Positions 18,901-26,725 of a stretch of DNA of 45,998 nt are shown one piece after another (position 1 is the stretch's first letter; the number at the start of each line of letters is the position of its first letter). Source of the stretch: Lachnospiraceae bacterium (lineage in GTDB: Bacteria; Bacillota; Clostridia; Lachnospirales; Lachnospiraceae). The notes under the pieces are model-generated. The model did no database searches and had not been told where the DNA came from. It saw only the letters and a program-made list of their open reading frames with translations. The DNA lies in assembly GCA_017417105.1 (NCBI GenBank), contig JAFPZU010000110.1, forward strand, positions 1 to 45,998, read 5' to 3'. Both the position numbers and the translations under genes were made by a program.

Positions 18901-20074
18901 GACCTTAAAGGACAGCTTAAAGGTATACATTTTTCTGCCTGTTGTGATCCTTTCAGTGGTGTCTGCCGCGGAGATCTTTATCCTTCAGCAGTCAGTTACG
19001 GGAGCGGTCAGAAATTTCGTCGTGGTTTCGATCCTTTGTTTTGCGGCAGTATATACCTGCAGGGGATGGCTTGAAGATACCAGAACCGTTATGCTGATAG
19101 CAGGCCTTGGGGTTTTATCATCCTTTCAGGCTTTTATTCCTGATTTTGTAATGCCTGTGGCGGCCTTTGGAGTGCTTCTGGCATTAAAGACCTCGGCCTA
19201 TCTCGGGGTATGGTCTGTCATGCTTTTTTCAGCGCTTCCCTTTCTTGCGACGGAAAGGTCCTATGAATTTTTTCTGTTTTACGCAGCTGCCGGTCTTATC
19301 GGCATTTCCCTTATCTATTCAAGGAGAAAGAGCGGCAAGTACTCGGATGTGCTGACCGTATTTATCCTTGTATACGTTATGCTCTATACCGGGCTTATCG
19401 TGCTTAAGAGGATGAGTGTCAGTCCCGAGCTCATAATAGCACCGATGTTCGGTCTTATCCTGAATGTGGTCATAATGGAGATCTCAGGCTATTCTTATTA
19501 CAACAATATCGTAAAGAAGGAAGCGGATCTTTATCTTTCCGTTGCCGATCCCGAGCATCCTCTCCTTATAAAGCTTAGGAACAATAATAAAAGAGAATAT
19601 AAAAGAGCCATACATACCGCACATTACACTGATCTTTTTGCCGAGAGGTTCGGCTACGACCGGGTATTGATGAAATGCCTCGGGTTTTATCACAGGATAG
19701 GGGTTTTGAGAGAGGACGACAGCACTCCTCTTGCAATAAGGACAGTGGCTCTTGTCATGGAGGAGGGTTTTCCCGAGGACATAATAGAGGCCTTAAAGCA
19801 GTACGGCGAAGTGAAGGCGGGGGATAAGGTTTCGGCAGAAGTATCCATAACCGTTATTGTTGATACGGTTATAAGCCGCCTTATGGATGAGTTCTCCAAA
19901 AAAAAGGAAGGGGATAAGGATCCGGATCTTAACAAATTCATCGACAAGATCATACTGGGGCTTTTTTCCGGAAAGAATTCACTCTTAAAAAAATCGGGGA
20001 TCCCATATAACGATCTTGAAGAGATCAGAAAGCATCTGAAGGGGGAAAAGATCTACTATGACTTTCTCCGTTGA
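18821..20074 (+). CDS. Degenerate 7TM-HD (PgpH-like) membrane protein lacking HD metal ligands
   Basis: 417 residues: an acidic N terminus (1–30), about seven transmembrane helices (about 33–240), then a cytoplasmic domain that aligns with the HD domain of PgpH/YqfF, the c-di-AMP phosphodiesterase. Its position between phoH and ybeY is exactly that of pgpH. The key motifs are lost: YHHS-type becomes YKRA, the YYHDIGK core becomes FYHRIGV (His291–Arg292), and the later HHG-type motif becomes QYGE. The large extracellular domain found before the helices in PgpH is missing. I infer a non-catalytic receptor or scaffold. The ATG at 18821 has GAGG upstream and is the only plausible start, giving an 80-bp overlap with phoH. 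Confidence 0.75.
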   Translation: MKSDNSPEENQKSEEPEIKTEAETGDETLKDSLKVYIFLPVVILSVVSAAEIFILQQSVTGAVRNFVVVSILCFAAVYTCRGWLEDTRTVMLIAGLGVLSSFQAFIPDFVMPVAAFGVLLALKTSAYLGVWSVMLFSALPFLATERSYEFFLFYAAAGLIGISLIYSRRKSGKYSDVLTVFILVYVMLYTGLIVLKRMSVSPELIIAPMFGLILNVVIMEISGYSYYNNIVKKEADLYLSVADPEHPLLIKLRNNNKREYKRAIHTAHYTDLFAERFGYDRVLMKCLGFYHRIGVLREDDSTPLAIRTVALVMEEGFPEDIIEALKQYGEVKAGDKVSAEVSITVIVDTVISRLMDEFSKKKEGDKDPDLNKFIDKIILGLFSGKNSLLKKSGIPYNDLEEIRKHLKGEKIYYDFLR

Positions 20075-20558
20075 AAAAGAGGATGGAATAAAAGAACTCG
20101 ATATCCCGGAGCAGGAGATTTTTACAAGTGTTGCGAAGGAGGCGCTTTTATTCACCGGCTGTCCCTATGAATGCGAGATAAGCCTTACCCTTACGGATGA
20201 TGTAAGGATAAGGGAGCTGAATAAAGAATACAGGGGAGTGGATAAGGCAACCGATGTGCTGTCCTTTCCGATGCTTGAGTTTGATTCTCCAGGGGATTTT
20301 TCAGGCGTTGAAGAGGATTCGCCTGACTGTTTTGATCCTGAAAACGGAGAACTTATCCTTGGAGATATAGTGATCTCCACGGATCATGTGCTGGCACAGG
20401 CTTTGGAGTACGGACATTCCGTTATAAGAGAATATGCTTTTCTAATCGCCCACAGTATGTTACACTTGCAAGGGTTTGACCATATGGAGCCTCACGAGAG
20501 CGTTATAATGGAAAAGGCTCAGGAAGATATACTGGATAGACTTGATATAAGGAGATAG
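20058..20558 (+). CDS. ybeY: Endoribonuclease YbeY
   Basis: Zinc-dependent endoribonuclease for 16S rRNA 3'-end maturation and ribosome quality control. The 166-residue protein carries the H-x3-H-x5-H zinc site as HSMLHLQGFDH (His132, His136, His142) and the conserved NKEYRGVDKATDVLSFP segment. An acidic insert (about 76–96) lies between these. The start overlaps the previous gene by 17 nt, consistent with translational coupling. Confidence 0.95.
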   Translation: MTFSVEKEDGIKELDIPEQEIFTSVAKEALLFTGCPYECEISLTLTDDVRIRELNKEYRGVDKATDVLSFPMLEFDSPGDFSGVEEDSPDCFDPENGELILGDIVISTDHVLAQALEYGHSVIREYAFLIAHSMLHLQGFDHMEPHESVIMEKAQEDILDRLDIRR

Positions 20559-20561
20559 GAC

Positions 20562-21749
20562 GTGGCTTTTAAGAAAAAAACGGCACTTTTGTTGATACTT
20601 GGTGCCTGTGTTTTTGCGGGTTGCGGAAACAGCAGTCAGACAGTTACGGCGCCGCCCGTCGCTGATGTCGAAACCGGGGAAGAGGAAGTGGCGGATGCAA
20701 AAGCATATGAAGAATTCGAAGAGTCACTTTCTTCCGATGAAGCGCCGGCACCCCAGTCCCAGTTCGTAGTGGAGAAGGGCTATGTTTCTTCCTACGGAGC
20801 GGAAAGAGAGAGGGATGGGGACAAGGTAAGAAGCTACCTTTCCGGTCATATGGTGCCGTCTTCCGTGGGAGACAGAAGGCCCGTAGCCATTATGCTCAAT
20901 AATATCGAGGACGCCATGCCCATGAGCGGGGTAAGCTATGCGGATGTTCTCTACGAATGTGTTGTAGAGGGAAGCCTGACCCGTATGATGGGTGTCTTTG
21001 AAAACTACGACGATCTTGATAAGATCGGTTCCGTAAGATCCTGCAGAAACTATTTTGTATATTATGCGCTGGAGTTTGATTCCATATACTGCCATTACGG
21101 CCAGTCTTCCTATGCCCTGCCTCTTCTGGAGGAGGATTACGTGGACAATCTTTCAGGACTTGCGGCGATCGGGGATACGGTCTATTACAGAACAACCGAC
21201 AGGGTGGCGCCCCATAATGCCTATGCCTCTGCAAAGGGGATAAAGAAGGGCATAGAGGAGATGGGATACAGAAATACCTACAGAGACGACTATACGGGAA
21301 AGTTCACTTTTGCAAAAGACGACGATCCCAACGATCTTACACAGGAGGACAGTTACGACGCGACTTATATCGAGCCGGGCTATAAGATAAACAAGCCGCA
21401 TCTGGAGTACAACGCCGAGGATAAGAAGTATTACAGATGGCAGTACGGCACGGAGCATGTGGATGACTTAAACGGAGAGCAGTTGTCCTTTGATAATGTA
21501 ATCCTGCAGCATTCCTCCTGGGAAACCATAGATGATAAAGGGTATCTCGGCTTTAACTGTCACGGAGGCGGGGTCATGACCTATATAACCCGCGGAAAGG
21601 CCGTTGACGGAACCTGGCTTTCCTTCGGCGGCGAGCAGGGGGCTGTCAGATACTTTGATTCCGACGGTGAAGAGATAGTATTAAATCAGGGAAAGACCCT
21701 TATCGAAATAATACAGGACACGGAAAGCGATAAGGTTGTTATCAGATAA
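20562..21749 (+). CDS. DUF3048 (YerB-like) lipoprotein
   Basis: 395-residue secreted lipoprotein of unknown function. The signal peptide ends in a lipobox VFAGC with lipid-anchored Cys21. After an acidic linker (22–70) comes the DUF3048 domain: RPVAIMLNNIEDAMPMSG, YECVVEGSLTRMMGVFENY and SVRSCRNYFVYYALEFDS, then a second conserved part (about 280–395). The start is GTG at 20562, supported by AAGGAGAT (20549–20556). It is 3 nt from ybeY and directly abuts the flippase gene. Confidence 0.88.
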   Translation: MAFKKKTALLLILGACVFAGCGNSSQTVTAPPVADVETGEEEVADAKAYEEFEESLSSDEAPAPQSQFVVEKGYVSSYGAERERDGDKVRSYLSGHMVPSSVGDRRPVAIMLNNIEDAMPMSGVSYADVLYECVVEGSLTRMMGVFENYDDLDKIGSVRSCRNYFVYYALEFDSIYCHYGQSSYALPLLEEDYVDNLSGLAAIGDTVYYRTTDRVAPHNAYASAKGIKKGIEEMGYRNTYRDDYTGKFTFAKDDDPNDLTQEDSYDATYIEPGYKINKPHLEYNAEDKKYYRWQYGTEHVDDLNGEQLSFDNVILQHSSWETIDDKGYLGFNCHGGGVMTYITRGKAVDGTWLSFGGEQGAVRYFDSDGEEIVLNQGKTLIEIIQDTESDKVVIR

Positions 21750-23396
21750 ATGGCCAGGCCGGTAAATAAGAAAAACAGCAACTTCATCATCCAGGGCGGT
21801 CTGCTGGGGATGGCAGGTCTTGTTACCCGGATCATAGGCATGATATACCGCATCCCGGTGACGAACATCATCGGTGACAAGGGCAACGGCTATTATGCCT
21901 CGGCCTACTATATCTATAATATCATGCTGCTTATCTCGTCTTATTCACTTCCCCTTGCGATCTCCAAGGTGATCTCAGCAAGGATCTCAAGAAGACAGTA
22001 TAAAAATGTGGCAAGAGTATTCAGGGGCGGGCTTTTATTTGCAACCCTTACAGGAGGCATTGCGGGGCTTGTAGTCCTTTTTGGAGCCAATGCCCTGGCA
22101 GGACTTTTGCAGGAGCCTCTTTCGGCCATTGCCTTAAGGGTATTTGCGCCGACCCTTCTTATCGTTGCCATCATGGGAGTTTTCAGAGGATACTTCCAGG
22201 GAATGGGAAACATGGTTCCAACTGCCGTATCCCAGATCATAGAGCAGATAATTAACGCTGTTGTCAGCATTCTTGCGGCAAAAGCTCTTTTTGATTACGG
22301 GAAAAAGACAGCGGCGCTTCTTCATAACGAGGATCTTTCCTATGCCTACGGCGCGGCGGGAAGCACTCTGGGAACCAGTGTTGGTGCTTTTGCGGCTCTT
22401 GTATTTCTTGTAGGCTTATATTTCCTTGTAGCCGGGAGGCTCAGGAGAAGGTATTCGGATGATGATACCAGATATGTGGAGGGCTACGGCTCCGTGATGC
22501 AGCTTATCTTCCTTACGGTGATGCCTGTGATCCTTTCCACTGCCATATATAACATAAACGATATCCTGGATAATTTCATATTCAATCATATGATGGAGTT
22601 TAAGGGACTGGGGAATGAAAAAACCGCGATCTGGGGAATATACACAGGTAAATCAAAGCTTATGCTGAATGTTCCCATAGCTCTTGCAAATTCAATGTCC
22701 GCATCGGCCGTTCCGGCGCTTGCTTCCTGTATAGCCTCAGACAATAAAAAAGGCGCGAGGAAGCGTATTAATGCCGCCATGCGGTTTACCATGATAATCT
22801 CTTTCCCCTGTGCGGTAGGACTTTTTGTTCTGGCAGGCCCTATCGTTAACCTTCTTTTTTCGGGGGAAACATCCCTTGCGGCGGCGCTTATCCGTGCAGG
22901 TGCGGTAACGGTCATGACTTATTCCGTGTCAACTCTTTCAAACGGGATGCTGCAGGGCATAGGCAGGATGAACCTTCCTGTAAAGAATGCAGCTATTTCT
23001 TTAGTGCTTCACATCGCATCCCTTGCTGCAATGATGTATTACACGGATCTTGGAATCTATGCGGTTGTGATATCCACCCTGGTATTTTCACTTAGCATGT
23101 GTCTTCTTAACAGCCTTTCACTTAGAAATGCCATAGGCTACAGGCAGGAAAAGGGACGCACTTTTGTAATACCTGCAGTCTCTGCGGGGATAATGGGAGT
23201 TGTGATCTTCATAGTGTGGAAGATCCTTTCGATGTTCACCGGATATATGATACAGACCCTTCTTCCCATTGTCCTTGGAGCGGCCGTATATTTCATCTGC
23301 ATTCTTAAATTCGGAGCGATAAGAGAAGATGAGCTTTACGACATCCCTATGGGAGGCAGGATCGTAAGGTTCGCCAAAAGCTTCGGATTTCTGTGA
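21750..23396 (+). CDS. MOP-superfamily flippase (MurJ/YtgP or SpoVB-like)
   Basis: 548-residue polytopic membrane protein with about 14 predicted helices. The N-terminal segment NFIIQGGLLGMAGLVTRIIGMIYRIP and GYYASAYYIYNIMLLISS match the Gram-positive 'polysaccharide biosynthesis protein' group that includes lipid II flippase YtgP/MurJ and SpoVB; FRGYFQGMGNMVPTAVSQIIEQ is also characteristic. Its ATG follows the previous stop with no gap. I expect a lipid-linked wall precursor as substrate. MurJ and SpoVB subtypes cannot be separated by eye. Confidence 0.85.
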   Translation: MARPVNKKNSNFIIQGGLLGMAGLVTRIIGMIYRIPVTNIIGDKGNGYYASAYYIYNIMLLISSYSLPLAISKVISARISRRQYKNVARVFRGGLLFATLTGGIAGLVVLFGANALAGLLQEPLSAIALRVFAPTLLIVAIMGVFRGYFQGMGNMVPTAVSQIIEQIINAVVSILAAKALFDYGKKTAALLHNEDLSYAYGAAGSTLGTSVGAFAALVFLVGLYFLVAGRLRRRYSDDDTRYVEGYGSVMQLIFLTVMPVILSTAIYNINDILDNFIFNHMMEFKGLGNEKTAIWGIYTGKSKLMLNVPIALANSMSASAVPALASCIASDNKKGARKRINAAMRFTMIISFPCAVGLFVLAGPIVNLLFSGETSLAAALIRAGAVTVMTYSVSTLSNGMLQGIGRMNLPVKNAAISLVLHIASLAAMMYYTDLGIYAVVISTLVFSLSMCLLNSLSLRNAIGYRQEKGRTFVIPAVSAGIMGVVIFIVWKILSMFTGYMIQTLLPIVLGAAVYFICILKFGAIREDELYDIPMGGRIVRFAKSFGFL

Positions 23397-23404
23397 GCTT
23401 TCTC

Positions 23405-24577
23405 ATGAATGTCTGCATAATAGGAGCCGGGGCATCAGGGCTTGTTTCAGCAATAGCAGCGGCAAGATCAGGCGCTTTGGTCACGGTGTACGAGCACAAA
23501 GAAAGCGCTGCGAATAAGATTCTCATAACGGGGAACGGCAAATGTAATTTCACGAATTTTTTTATGAAGGCGGATCGCTTTCATTCCTCTTCTGACAATA
23601 AAAAATGGATAGAAGGAATACTTGAAAGATTCGGCAACGCTGACTGTACCTGTTTTTTTGAAAGCCTTGGAATAAAAACGAGAGAGCGGAAAGGCGGGAT
23701 CTATCCTTATTCCGATACGGCTGAATCTGTTAAGAGCGCCCTGCTTTTGGAGTTAAGGAGGCTTCAGGTCAAGGTTATTTATAACTGCGGGAAGATATCG
23801 GTATCTGACGGAGGCATCGTTAACGGTACTGAATACGACCGGGTTATACTTGCCTGCGGGGGGATGAGCGCAAAGAAAACAGGATCCGATGGATCCGGAT
23901 ATGAGATCCTGAGAAAACTGGGAGTGAGTCTTACACCCCTTTATCCTGCACTTACGCCGCTTGTCTTGAAGGAGGATCTTTCCGGTATAAAGGGAGTCAG
24001 ATGTGAGGCTTCTTTAGCGCTTTTTGATGAGAAGGGGAACATTGTTGATGATTCCTACGGGGAGCTGCAGCCTTATGAATCAGGGCTTTCGGGGATATGC
24101 GCAATGGATATTTCTTCTTCTGCCTGCAGGATCCTGGGAAGGGGACGCCGGGCTTTCGTTGAGGCGGATCTGCTTCCGATCTTTTCTGACGATGAGTTTA
24201 AGAGGGAGATCGTATCCAGGAGTGAGAGGTTTCCAGACAGGAATCTTTCGGAGCTCTTAAACGGACTTTTTCCGAAGAAGCTTATTAATTATCTGGTGCA
24301 TCCGATTGATACAAGAAAGCCTGGGTTTGAGGATTTGTTAGTTGCTAACGTTAAGCATCACAGGTTTGAACTTTCCGATGCAATGGTTTCGGACTTTTCA
24401 AGATCACAGACAGTGGCCGGGGGGGTGCCCATTTCAGCAGTGGATGCGAATTGCGGATTAATAGAGCATGAACGTATTTACGTTGTAGGAGAACTATTGG
24501 ATGTTGATGGCGTATGTGGTGGCTATAACCTGCATTTTGCGTTTGCGACAGGGTATATTGCGGGGGATTGTGGCTAA
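23405..24577 (+). CDS. HI0933-family NAD(P)/FAD-dependent oxidoreductase (BaiN/RdsA-like)
   Basis: Flavoprotein of about 390 residues with the FAD motif CIIGAGASGLVSAIAAARSG at the N terminus, the family motif ITGNGKCNFTN, an ACGGMSAKKTGSDGSGYE segment, and the C-terminal second FAD contact GVCGGYNLHFAFATGYIAG. The physiological substrate is unclear; one family member was assigned to bile acid dehydroxylation (BaiN). The ATG at 23405 is chosen because it places the Rossmann motif where the family has it; a GTG at 23393 would overlap the flippase stop. The stop codon is followed at once by the structured element at 24578. Confidence 0.88.
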   Translation: MNVCIIGAGASGLVSAIAAARSGALVTVYEHKESAANKILITGNGKCNFTNFFMKADRFHSSSDNKKWIEGILERFGNADCTCFFESLGIKTRERKGGIYPYSDTAESVKSALLLELRRLQVKVIYNCGKISVSDGGIVNGTEYDRVILACGGMSAKKTGSDGSGYEILRKLGVSLTPLYPALTPLVLKEDLSGIKGVRCEASLALFDEKGNIVDDSYGELQPYESGLSGICAMDISSSACRILGRGRRAFVEADLLPIFSDDEFKREIVSRSERFPDRNLSELLNGLFPKKLINYLVHPIDTRKPGFEDLLVANVKHHRFELSDAMVSDFSRSQTVAGGVPISAVDANCGLIEHERIYVVGELLDVDGVCGGYNLHFAFATGYIAGDCG

Positions 24578-24804
24578 GCCCGAGGGACTGGTGTGATTTC
24601 CTGCTAGCAGTTTGCAGTCTTCTATGTCACTAAGAAAGTGCGATTAGGTGTTGGCTGAGGACGGGGACGGTCGTATTCGCATCCATGCTCAGTACGACCT
24701 CTCGGGTGCATCCATGCACCCTCGCCCCTGACAGAGAAGCTCTTTCTAAGTGACATGACGAAGCCTGCAAGTGCGTCGCAGAAAATCACACCAGTCCCTC
24801 GGGC
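24578..24804. repeat. Long self-complementary structured element, copy A
   Basis: 227 nt that fold back on themselves. The ends (24578–24599 and 24783–24804) are perfect 22-bp complements (GCCCGAGGGACTGG...). Inside, ATGTCACTAAGAAAG (24624–24638) pairs with 24742–24756 with one mismatch. GGGG (24663–24666) pairs with CCCC (24725–24728). They enclose two hairpins: GGTCGTA/TACGACC (24669–24699) and GGGTGCA/TGCACCC (24704–24721). The result is a long stem capped by a three-way junction. It begins at the base after the upstream stop codon. Copy B is the same element reversed. Whether it acts as RNA or DNA is unknown. Confidence 0.85.
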
Positions 24805-24894
24805 ACATACACTTTGATACGCGAAGGTAGGCATCAGGTAACCATCGGCTACAAATATACAGTTTATCAAGATTATATTTCAAGAAACTACCTT
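24805..24894. other. Spacer between structured elements A and B
   Basis: A 90-nt, AT-richer spacer without a convincing ORF. It is bracketed by AAGGTAG (24824–24830) and CTACCTT (24888–24894). On the minus strand TTGAAA (24883 to 24878) and TATATT (24859 to 24854) are 18 bp apart and might be a weak promoter reading leftward through copy A. I see no good + strand promoter in it. Confidence 0.4.
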
Positions 24895-25120
24895 GGCTCA
24901 CGGGCTGAGATGGGTTTCGCGCAGTTCTATTTTTCTTCGTTATGTCACTTAGGAAGAGCTGCAAAGTCAGGGACGCAGGTGCATGGATGCACCTGCGAGG
25001 TCGTACTGAGCATGGATGCGAATACGACCGGTCCCGTCCTCAGCCAAAACACTAAATGCTCTTTCTTAGTGACATAGAAGAAAAATAACAACAAGTGAAA
25101 CCCATCTCAGCCCGGGAGCC
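24895..25120. repeat. Long self-complementary structured element, copy B (inverted relative to A)
   Basis: 226 nt with outer arms 24895–24918 and 25097–25120 complementary at 23 of 24 positions (one mismatch), containing GGGCTGAGATGGGTTTC. Read on the minus strand it is the same element as copy A: 34 bases are identical around the first hairpin (24668–24701 versus 24997–25030), and TTGGCTGAGGACGGG, GGTGCATCCATGCACC and a 20-nt arm segment are also shared. The outer arms differ from those of A but stay paired, and two core pairs change together (G–C in A, A–T in B). It ends 24 nt before the chosen start of the next gene. Confidence 0.85.
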
Positions 25121-25144
25121 ATGCACAGAAGTAAAGGAACAGCC

Positions 25145-26722
25145 ATGTTAAAGATAAACGAAATCAAAGTTGAAAAAGACAGCGATTTAAGTCACGTGTT
25201 GAAAAAGGCGGGGCGGATACTTGGGGTGCGTCCGGAGGAGATTCGGGATTTTAAGGTTCTGAAGAAATCCGTGGACGCAAGGAAGAAGGATAATATACTG
25301 GAGGTCTACAGTGTCCTGGTTTCGGTTGAACATGAGGACAAGGTACTTGGAAGGTGTAAGGACAAGAGGGTATCCAAGGCTGAAGAGACAGGGTACAGAT
25401 ACCCTGAGCATGGGGAGGAAGAGGTGGAACACAGGCCGGTTGTCATCGGGTTTGGGCCGGCAGGGATATTTACGGCTTTGGTTCTGGCTCATGAAGGGTA
25501 CAGACCTCTGGTGTTTGACAGGGGGAAGAGCATGGAGGAGAGGGCGGAGGATGTAGAGAGGTTCTTTGAAACCGGGGTTCTGGATCCTGATTCAAATGTG
25601 CAGTTTGGTGAAGGGGGTGCCGGAACTTTTTCGGATGGAAAGCTTTCTACGGGAATAAAGGACAGGGAAGGGCGCAAACAGTTTGTGCTTGAGACTTTTA
25701 TAAGGCATGGGGCTGATCCTGAGATTGCCGTAAGCCATCATCCTCATATCGGAACTGACAGACTCAGGAAGGTGATACCCGGGATCAGAAAGGAGATAGA
25801 GGCGCTTGGGGGCAGCGTTTCGTTTGGGAAAAAGCTTGAAGGGTTTATTATCCGGGATGGAAGGATACGGGGGATACAGGTTTCCGGGGAGACCGTTCAA
25901 TGTGAGGATGTATTTTTGTGTACCGGGCATTCCGCAAGGGATACTTATGAGATGCTTTTTGAGAGCGGGATTGAGCTTGAGGCCAAGCCTGTTGCAGTGG
26001 GAGTTCGGGCGCAGCATAAGAGGGAGATGATAGATAAGGCTTTGGGGCAGGAGAGTGCTTCGTATAAGCTTACATATAACTGCAGGGACGGGAGAGGGGT
26101 TTATTCCTTCTGTATGTGTCCCGGAGGATATGTGATAAATGCTTCCTCTGAAGAGGGGCATCTTACTGTGAACGGAATGAGTTATTCGGGCCGGGATGGG
26201 GAGAATTCAAATTCTGCGATTGTCTGTACAGTGGGAGTTGAAGATTACAGGGGGTTTGGGGAGGATGCTCTTTGCGGAATGAGGTATTTAAGGGAGCTTG
26301 AAAGGAAGGCTTATCTTTCAAGCAAAGAGGGAGAGGGGTTTATTCCTTGTCAGAGATATGGGGATTTTAAGGAAGATCTTTTGAGTGAGGGCTTTGGGAA
26401 GATAAGGCCTCAGTGCAAGGGAAGGTATGGCTTTGGGAATATCAGGAGGATTTTGCCGGAGAAGATATGCAATGATATAATCGAGGCGATGCCTTCATTT
26501 GGACAAAAGATAGAGGGGTTTGATGATGAGGATACGGTGTTTTCAGGGATTGAAGCCAGAACCTCTTCTCCTGTAAGGGTCATAAGGGGAGAGGATATGC
26601 AAAGCCCCGGGATTATGGGACTATATCCTGTGGGAGAAGGGGCAGGATATGCGGGAGGCATCATGTCGGCTGCGATAGACGGCATGAAGGCTGCGGAAAA
26701 ATATATTAAAAGATACAGGTGA
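25145..26722 (+). CDS. COG2509-type FAD-dependent dehydrogenase
   Basis: 525-residue flavoprotein of the 'uncharacterized FAD-dependent dehydrogenase' group. An N-terminal domain of about 85 residues precedes the FAD motif VVIGFGPAGIFTALVLAHEG; further signatures are FGEGGAGTFSDGKLST and the C-terminal PVGEGAGYAGGIMSAAIDGMKAAE. The reaction is unknown. The ATG at 25145 has AAAGGA (25133–25138) upstream; an ATG at 25121, directly after element B, has none. Glycine is written mostly GGG, unlike the GGA/GGC-rich genes around it, which may hint at a different history. Confidence 0.87.
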   Translation: MLKINEIKVEKDSDLSHVLKKAGRILGVRPEEIRDFKVLKKSVDARKKDNILEVYSVLVSVEHEDKVLGRCKDKRVSKAEETGYRYPEHGEEEVEHRPVVIGFGPAGIFTALVLAHEGYRPLVFDRGKSMEERAEDVERFFETGVLDPDSNVQFGEGGAGTFSDGKLSTGIKDREGRKQFVLETFIRHGADPEIAVSHHPHIGTDRLRKVIPGIRKEIEALGGSVSFGKKLEGFIIRDGRIRGIQVSGETVQCEDVFLCTGHSARDTYEMLFESGIELEAKPVAVGVRAQHKREMIDKALGQESASYKLTYNCRDGRGVYSFCMCPGGYVINASSEEGHLTVNGMSYSGRDGENSNSAIVCTVGVEDYRGFGEDALCGMRYLRELERKAYLSSKEGEGFIPCQRYGDFKEDLLSEGFGKIRPQCKGRYGFGNIRRILPEKICNDIIEAMPSFGQKIEGFDDEDTVFSGIEARTSSPVRVIRGEDMQSPGIMGLYPVGEGAGYAGGIMSAAIDGMKAAEKYIKRYR

Positions 26723-26725
26723 GAT

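Noticed and set aside
24578..24804. Copy A as a plain transcription terminator
   Set aside because: It has no T-run after the stem, is 227 nt long and has a branched conserved core, so termination alone does not explain it.
24622..24964. Minus-strand ORFs of 72–82 codons over copy A
   Set aside because: They arise because a long inverted repeat lacks stops by chance; composition is not protein-like and there is no start site.
24814..25077. An 87-codon ORF crossing the spacer and copy B
   Set aside because: It runs through both arms of a palindromic element, has no ribosome binding site and resembles no protein. The base-pairing pattern explains the sequence better.
24578..25120. A standard MITE or insertion sequence
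   Set aside because: No target-site duplication or transposase is visible, and the two copies have different terminal sequences that each stay self-complementary. Not fully excluded.
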